This document shows, piece after piece, positions 60,645-64,000 of a stretch of 64,000 nucleotides of DNA (position 1 is its first letter; each line of letters starts with the position of its first letter). This DNA comes from JBEKHT01 sp049516595 (GTDB lineage: Bacteria; Chloroflexota; Anaerolineae; Anaerolineales; RBG-16-64-43): NCBI GenBank assembly GCA_049516595.1, contig JBEKSY010000005.1, positions 62,001-126,000 of the forward strand, given 5' to 3'. Under the pieces are notes generated by a model that worked only from the letters and a program-made list of their open reading frames with translations, did not search any database and was not told the DNA's origin. The translations under genes and the position numbers were made by a program.

Positions 60645-61709
60645 TTAGGGGCTTGTGGCGAGGCGAGCTTTTAAGTCTTGGATTACCTGGACAGGGGTCG
60701 GATTGACCCCGTAGGCCATGGCGAGGTAGTAAGCGGCATAGTCCCCAAAATGCAGGCAGGTCAGCATTTGGGCCAGCGGGCCATCTCCCGGTGCGGTGAA
60801 TTCGTCGGTATTGAATCCCTCCTCCATCAGCAACTCGCGCGTGAATCCCGACCGAGCTCGGTTTCTGGGGTGATCGTAGCTCGAGCGAAGGAAGACCAAC
60901 ATGAACCGCTCGATCAATTCCTCTGGAAAACGGGAACCTGCAATCGCGTTGTGGTCGAGTTCGGGGAGCTCCTCGAACTGCCCCCAGGCTTTGGCGATCT
61001 CGGCGATTTGTGTTCGCCAGCGGCGGGCGACCGGGGCGAGCAGGTCGGAGGCAAAGATGGCCACGAAACGGCCCATCCATTGGCCGGCCATTCGCTTGGC
61101 GGGGTTGCGCGCTGTCGGCACTTCGGCCCGCAGGCTGGGCTGCTGCGCGCGCATGGCTATAAGCGACTGGGCGATTTCCTTTTCGGGATTCGCAATCCAT
61201 CCAAGTCGCGACAACACACAGAGGGGTAGGGCGAACACGTAGCCCAGCGCGGCACGAGGTTGCGACCGGAAATCGAATTGCCAGAGCGGCGCATGGTTCT
61301 TGTCGGCCAGACGCGCCAGAGAACCCCCGGTGGTGATGGCCAGGACCGGGTTCCGCCGATCCAGAGCCGTCTGGAATGCCGAAAGGGTTTCCTCCGTTTC
61401 TCCGGAGTAGGAGATGGCCAGGACCAGTGTGTCCTCCCCGGCGGCCCAGGCGGGCAGTCCGTAGTTGCGCCAGACCCAAACGGGCAACAGTGACTTGGTG
61501 GCCGCATAGGCCGCCAGGAGCGAACCCCCGATCGCCGAGCCCCCCATGGCGGCCACGACTACCTTCTTGGCTTTGGCAAACGCCTGCGGCAGAGGAAGCT
61601 GATGCCCCAGATTCCACGCGGCCTCAATCTGCTCGGGCAGTCCGTCGATCCGCTCAATCATCTTGTCCGGATCCAGGGAGCGAAAACGCGCCAGATCGTC
61701 CAGTTCCAC
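60645..61709 (-). CDS. Bifunctional phosphoglucose/phosphomannose isomerase
   Basis: A 354-residue SIS-fold isomerase of the archaeal/bacterial PGI/PMI type, interconverting glucose-6-P, fructose-6-P and mannose-6-P. Hallmarks are AAMGGSAIGGSLL (about residues 53-65), LAISYSGETEETLSA, LDHNAIAGSRFPEEL with the catalytic Glu/His region, and the end FGDYAAYYLAMAYGVNPTPVQVI. Start is GTG 61709, which shares its first base with the rsmI stop (TAGTG), with GGAGG 7 nt upstream, so translation is coupled to rsmI. Confidence 0.93.
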   Translation of the reverse strand: MELDDLARFRSLDPDKMIERIDGLPEQIEAAWNLGHQLPLPQAFAKAKKVVVAAMGGSAIGGSLLAAYAATKSLLPVWVWRNYGLPAWAAGEDTLVLAISYSGETEETLSAFQTALDRRNPVLAITTGGSLARLADKNHAPLWQFDFRSQPRAALGYVFALPLCVLSRLGWIANPEKEIAQSLIAMRAQQPSLRAEVPTARNPAKRMAGQWMGRFVAIFASDLLAPVARRWRTQIAEIAKAWGQFEELPELDHNAIAGSRFPEELIERFMLVFLRSSYDHPRNRARSGFTRELLMEEGFNTDEFTAPGDGPLAQMLTCLHFGDYAAYYLAMAYGVNPTPVQVIQDLKARLATSP

Positions 61710-62581
61710 TACGAACCTCCAGCTGTGGGTTTCTTTCCTCCCTGGCGGGTCGCGGGACGCTTCTCCTTTTGAGTGGCCATCTCGTAAATCACGCGCCGCT
61801 CCCAGCCACTGGCCTTCGCAATTTCCGCCGAGATCCGGCTGCGGGGGATACCCTGCGCCATCCGATCACGTAGTGCTCGCGACACCTGAGCTCTGCTCCA
61901 CCTCTCGGCACGGCGCGGTAGCCCTTCCACAATCATGGTGATTTCGCCACGAGCCGGGGTCGGGCCGAAGTGCGCAAGCGCTTCCGCGGGGGTGCCGCGG
62001 AAAATCTCCTCATGCAGTTTGGTCAGCTCGCGCGCCACCGCGAGCGGCCTCGGGCCCATCACGGCCTGAATGTCCCGCAGGGTTGCATTCAGACGACGAG
62101 GCGCTTCCAGCGCCACCAGGGTGCGCCGTTGGGATGCCCATTCCTTGAGGAGAGCGCGCCGCGGCACCGCTTTTCGCGGAAGGAAACCCAAGTACACAAA
62201 ACCATCCGTAGGAAGCCCGGAGGCAACCAGAGCCGCAATGGGGGCGGCCGGGCCGGGGATCGGCACAATTCGATGCCCATGCTCGATCGCCGCCCTTACC
62301 AGTTCGAACCCGGGGTCATTCAATCCAGGGGTCCCGGCGTCGCTGACCACAGCCACATCTCCCCGCTCCAGTGCGGCCAGCAGGGTGTCCAAACGCTGCC
62401 GCTTGTTGTGCTCAAAGTAGGAAAGGAGTTCCGTGTGAATATCAAAATGGGCAAGCAGCTTCCTGGTTTCGCGCGTGTCCTCAGCGGCGACTAAGGGGAC
62501 CTCGCGCAGGATGCGCACGGCCCGGGGGGACATGTCCTCCAGGTTGCCGATGGGGGTTGCGACAAGGTAAAGGGTTCGCAT
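61709..62581 (-). CDS. rsmI: 16S rRNA 2'-O-ribose C1402 methyltransferase
   Basis: A 290-residue SAM-dependent methyltransferase of the tetrapyrrole-methylase fold that modifies the 16S rRNA decoding centre. The N-terminus LYLVATPIGNLEDMSPRA, LVAAEDTRETRKLL, SDAGTPGLNDPG and PIPGPAAPIAALVASG are all characteristic. The C-terminus is a basic tail (EKRPATRQGGKK). ATG 62581 begins the family-like protein and lies about 10 nt past a TGCTAGAAT promoter element, so the mRNA has almost no leader. Confidence 0.95.
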   Translation of the reverse strand: MRTLYLVATPIGNLEDMSPRAVRILREVPLVAAEDTRETRKLLAHFDIHTELLSYFEHNKRQRLDTLLAALERGDVAVVSDAGTPGLNDPGFELVRAAIEHGHRIVPIPGPAAPIAALVASGLPTDGFVYLGFLPRKAVPRRALLKEWASQRRTLVALEAPRRLNATLRDIQAVMGPRPLAVARELTKLHEEIFRGTPAEALAHFGPTPARGEITMIVEGLPRRAERWSRAQVSRALRDRMAQGIPRSRISAEIAKASGWERRVIYEMATQKEKRPATRQGGKKPTAGGS

Positions 62582-62591
62582 ACCGCTCGCG

Positions 62592-62600
62592 ATTCTAGCA
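62592..62600 (-). promoter_or_regulatory. Extended -10 promoter of rsmI
   Basis: On the minus strand TGCTAGAAT (62600-62592) is an extended -10 element. The rsmI ATG follows after 10 nt (62581), another near-leaderless start. Confidence 0.5.
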
Positions 62601-62681
62601 TAGGGAAGCATTCGCCCTGGCGGTCCCTCTTTCCTCGCTCTTCCTTGACTCGGATGGGGGACCCGATCGGCCCGGATCACC

Positions 62682-62986
62682 TTTTCTCCCGAGCCGGCCG
62701 GCTGGAAGTCTTCTGCAGAGCGGTCTTCCAGCTTTCCGCCACGCGGGCAGGGCCCAAGGGCATTTCATTTCACTTTCCATCCTCATCCATGACCTTCTGC
62801 GGCGGGCATGAGGGCGGGTCCGGATCCCGGGGCGGAGTGTCTCCGAGGCAGCCGATTGGGTCGCCCCTCTCTTCCGGGCAGGGCCCGCTGGATCGCATCG
62901 GGACCGCCCCGCAGTCGGGGGGTCCCGCCAGGTATTCAGGCTCCGCCTTCGCCGCCCACGCGATCGCACAAGGCCCAGGTCCCGCC
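62682..62986. other. Intergenic region, no gene recognised
   Basis: About 300 nt between the GyrI-like gene and the rsmI promoter region. Open frames are Arg/Gly/Pro-rich and appear to be chance frames. No RNA motif or repeat was recognised. Confidence 0.35.
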
Positions 62987-63619
62987 TCAAGCTCGGGCCG
63001 AAACGGGGTGCCTCAGGATCGTCCGTAGCTTGTCGGGTCGGGCCCGGCGAGGATCGCCGAGGTAGATCTCGTGGTGCTTTCCGATCAGTCGGTAGCCATT
63101 TTGTTTGGCGAAGGCCTCCAATTGGGCCACGCTGCGCGACTCTTGATCGTAAGGTCCCACATGCAGGATCTGGATACTGGCACCCTCCCGGAATGACCGC
63201 ATCTTGATCCTCGTAAGAGCCGGACGGCTGCGTTTGAGCTGAAGTTGCTGGAGCGCCGAGCGAAGCATCGCCTCCGTGATATGGGGAGGTTGAAGGATCA
63301 TCAGCCTCCACTTCCACGCCCTCTTCTTCGAAAGGTCGAAGCGGCCCGAGGAGGTCCACCATAGGCCCTCCAACGCCATCAGTGGGTAGTCGATCGGATT
63401 TCGCTTGCGCAACTTGGACATGAACTTAAGGGTGAAGGCGGCGCCGTATAGGGCGCCAATCGCCTCCTGGAATTGCGGCGAAGAGGCCGGGGCCTGCTTG
63501 GGTTTCAGTTCCCCATCGATCATGAGGTACTTGTATTTCGGAACTCTGATCCATTCCACTTTCCTTGCCGACGCCCGGTACAGGGGTCTGACTTCCTTGC
63601 GCAGGTCCAGATGCTTCAT
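62987..63619 (-). CDS. GyrI-like small-molecule-binding domain protein
   Basis: A 210-residue protein resembling the stand-alone GyrI-like family (SOUL/GyrI fold). Typical parts are VPKYKYLMIDGELKP near residue 24, FQEAIGALYGAAFTLKF near residue 45, YPLMALEGLWW and the C-terminal LHVGPYDQESRSVAQLEAFAKQNGY with the Glu-containing ligand pocket. Such proteins bind or hydrolyse lipophilic small molecules, and some detoxify them. ATG 63619 has AAGGAG 7 nt upstream, a strong site. Confidence 0.87.
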   Translation of the reverse strand: MKHLDLRKEVRPLYRASARKVEWIRVPKYKYLMIDGELKPKQAPASSPQFQEAIGALYGAAFTLKFMSKLRKRNPIDYPLMALEGLWWTSSGRFDLSKKRAWKWRLMILQPPHITEAMLRSALQQLQLKRSRPALTRIKMRSFREGASIQILHVGPYDQESRSVAQLEAFAKQNGYRLIGKHHEIYLGDPRRARPDKLRTILRHPVSARA

Positions 63620-63775
63620 GGCAGCACTCCTTTTCTGAAGCGCCGGGAGGGACTGCTCGGCGATGGATTCGCCAGCGGGTAGCCCGCTTCTATTGGAGCC
63701 CGGCCTTCCTGAGGATCGCAGCCGGGATCCGCGCGCGTTGTGCCTCGCAGGCGGAGGCAACGGCCCAGGCTCCCC

Positions 63776-64000
63776 CTACGGGCTGGCCCAATGAAAAGTC
63801 GACAGGATTTCGTCGTAAACGGCAGCCTCCGTAGGCTCGTCGAATTGGGGCGGAGGAGTCGGATAGTTCATCCGGTTCGTCGAGTGAAGAACGAAGGTCA
63901 GACTGACACATGAAGAGCCCCGCGTCACGGTGTAGGCGTCGAACTCATAGAAGTTGCCCGCCCCTGCGTCCGCGCCGGAGGCCTTCTCCAGGGGAATCCC
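63776..64000 (-). CDS. C-terminal fragment of an uncharacterised protein, cut by the window edge
   Basis: The minus strand is open from the window edge for 74 codons to a TAG at 63778-63776. The peptide GNFYEFDAYTVTRGSSC, then VSLTFVLHSTNRMNY, with later acidic PPPQFDEPTEAAVYDEIL, has natural protein composition and no shadow-frame bias, so it is a real gene end. I do not recognise the family. An exported beta-rich protein is a guess. An inverted repeat (TGCCTC with GAGGCA, about 63741-63759) just downstream could be a weak terminator. Confidence 0.6.
   Translation of the reverse strand, partial: GIPLEKASGADAGAGNFYEFDAYTVTRGSSCVSLTFVLHSTNRMNYPTPPPQFDEPTEAAVYDEILSTFHWASP

Noticed and set aside
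60580..61617. Open frame of 345 codons on the minus strand running across tRNA-Ser and its terminator
   Set aside because: Different frame of the phosphoglucose/phosphomannose isomerase gene, with Arg/Ser/Pro-rich chance sequence.

Overview
The window is a GC-rich, gene-dense bacterial chromosome segment with no insertion sequences, phage genes or CRISPR arrays. The long coiled-coil insertion in RpoC, the many lipoprotein and beta-propeller style surface proteins, a kinase-less 7TM/GAF sensor and the general gene repertoire suggest a Chloroflexota-like lineage. This is inference from gene content; no search was run. Many genes have a clear TATAAT-like -10 element, and several start codons lie only 6-10 nt behind it.

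Region 1 (1-7.9 kb, minus strand) is a formate hydrogenlyase-type operon. It encodes a selenocysteine formate dehydrogenase (in-frame TGA at 7535-7537 followed by a SECIS-like hairpin), a four-cluster ferredoxin, a group 4 [NiFe] hydrogenase large subunit fused to a NuoC-like domain, a two-cluster ferredoxin, the small subunit, and at least three membrane subunits of the NuoH and NuoL/M/N type. The last of these runs off the left edge. A hypothetical gene (8.2-8.8 kb) lies upstream on the same strand.

Region 2 (8.8-30 kb) holds tRNA-Glu(UUC), a decayed paralogue of a cysteine-cluster protein whose intact copy is at 55.3 kb, and uvrA. It continues with an SLC13-type permease, tgt, uppP, a phosphate-binding-like lipoprotein, an MBL hydrolase with a membrane protein, tryptophanase and upp. 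A beta-propeller lipoprotein diverges from ruvB-DUF2905-queA, followed by punA, a membrane protein with an Ig-like exterior and a 7TM-GAF protein lacking a kinase.

Region 3 (29-45.7 kb, plus strand) holds an S1-domain protein, ftsK, a CDP-alcohol phosphatidyltransferase and lgt. An ABC ATPase is followed by a permease fused to a SpoIIM domain and an MBL hydrolase split by a +1 frameshift. Then come hsp20, lon, a single-domain response regulator, a PHP-AlbA_2 protein, a GNAT acetyltransferase, a tandem SIS protein and mogA/moaB.

Region 4 (45.7-64 kb) has rpoC alone, without rpoB, under its own consensus promoter, with a structured leader and a strong terminator. It continues with an M23 peptidase and a bifunctional ftcD (minus strand), divergent from sucC-sucD and the cysteine-cluster gene. 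Next are an isolated nuoL-nuoM pair, tRNA-Ser(GGA) with a terminator, then (minus strand) a bifunctional phosphoglucose/phosphomannose isomerase, rsmI, a GyrI-like protein and a truncated gene at the right edge.

Functionally, the formate hydrogenlyase would oxidise formate and evolve H2 with possible ion pumping. mogA (molybdopterin cofactor) and ftcD (tetrahydrofolate one-carbon units) are plausible metabolic links, but no hydrogenase maturation or selenocysteine-insertion genes are in the window.
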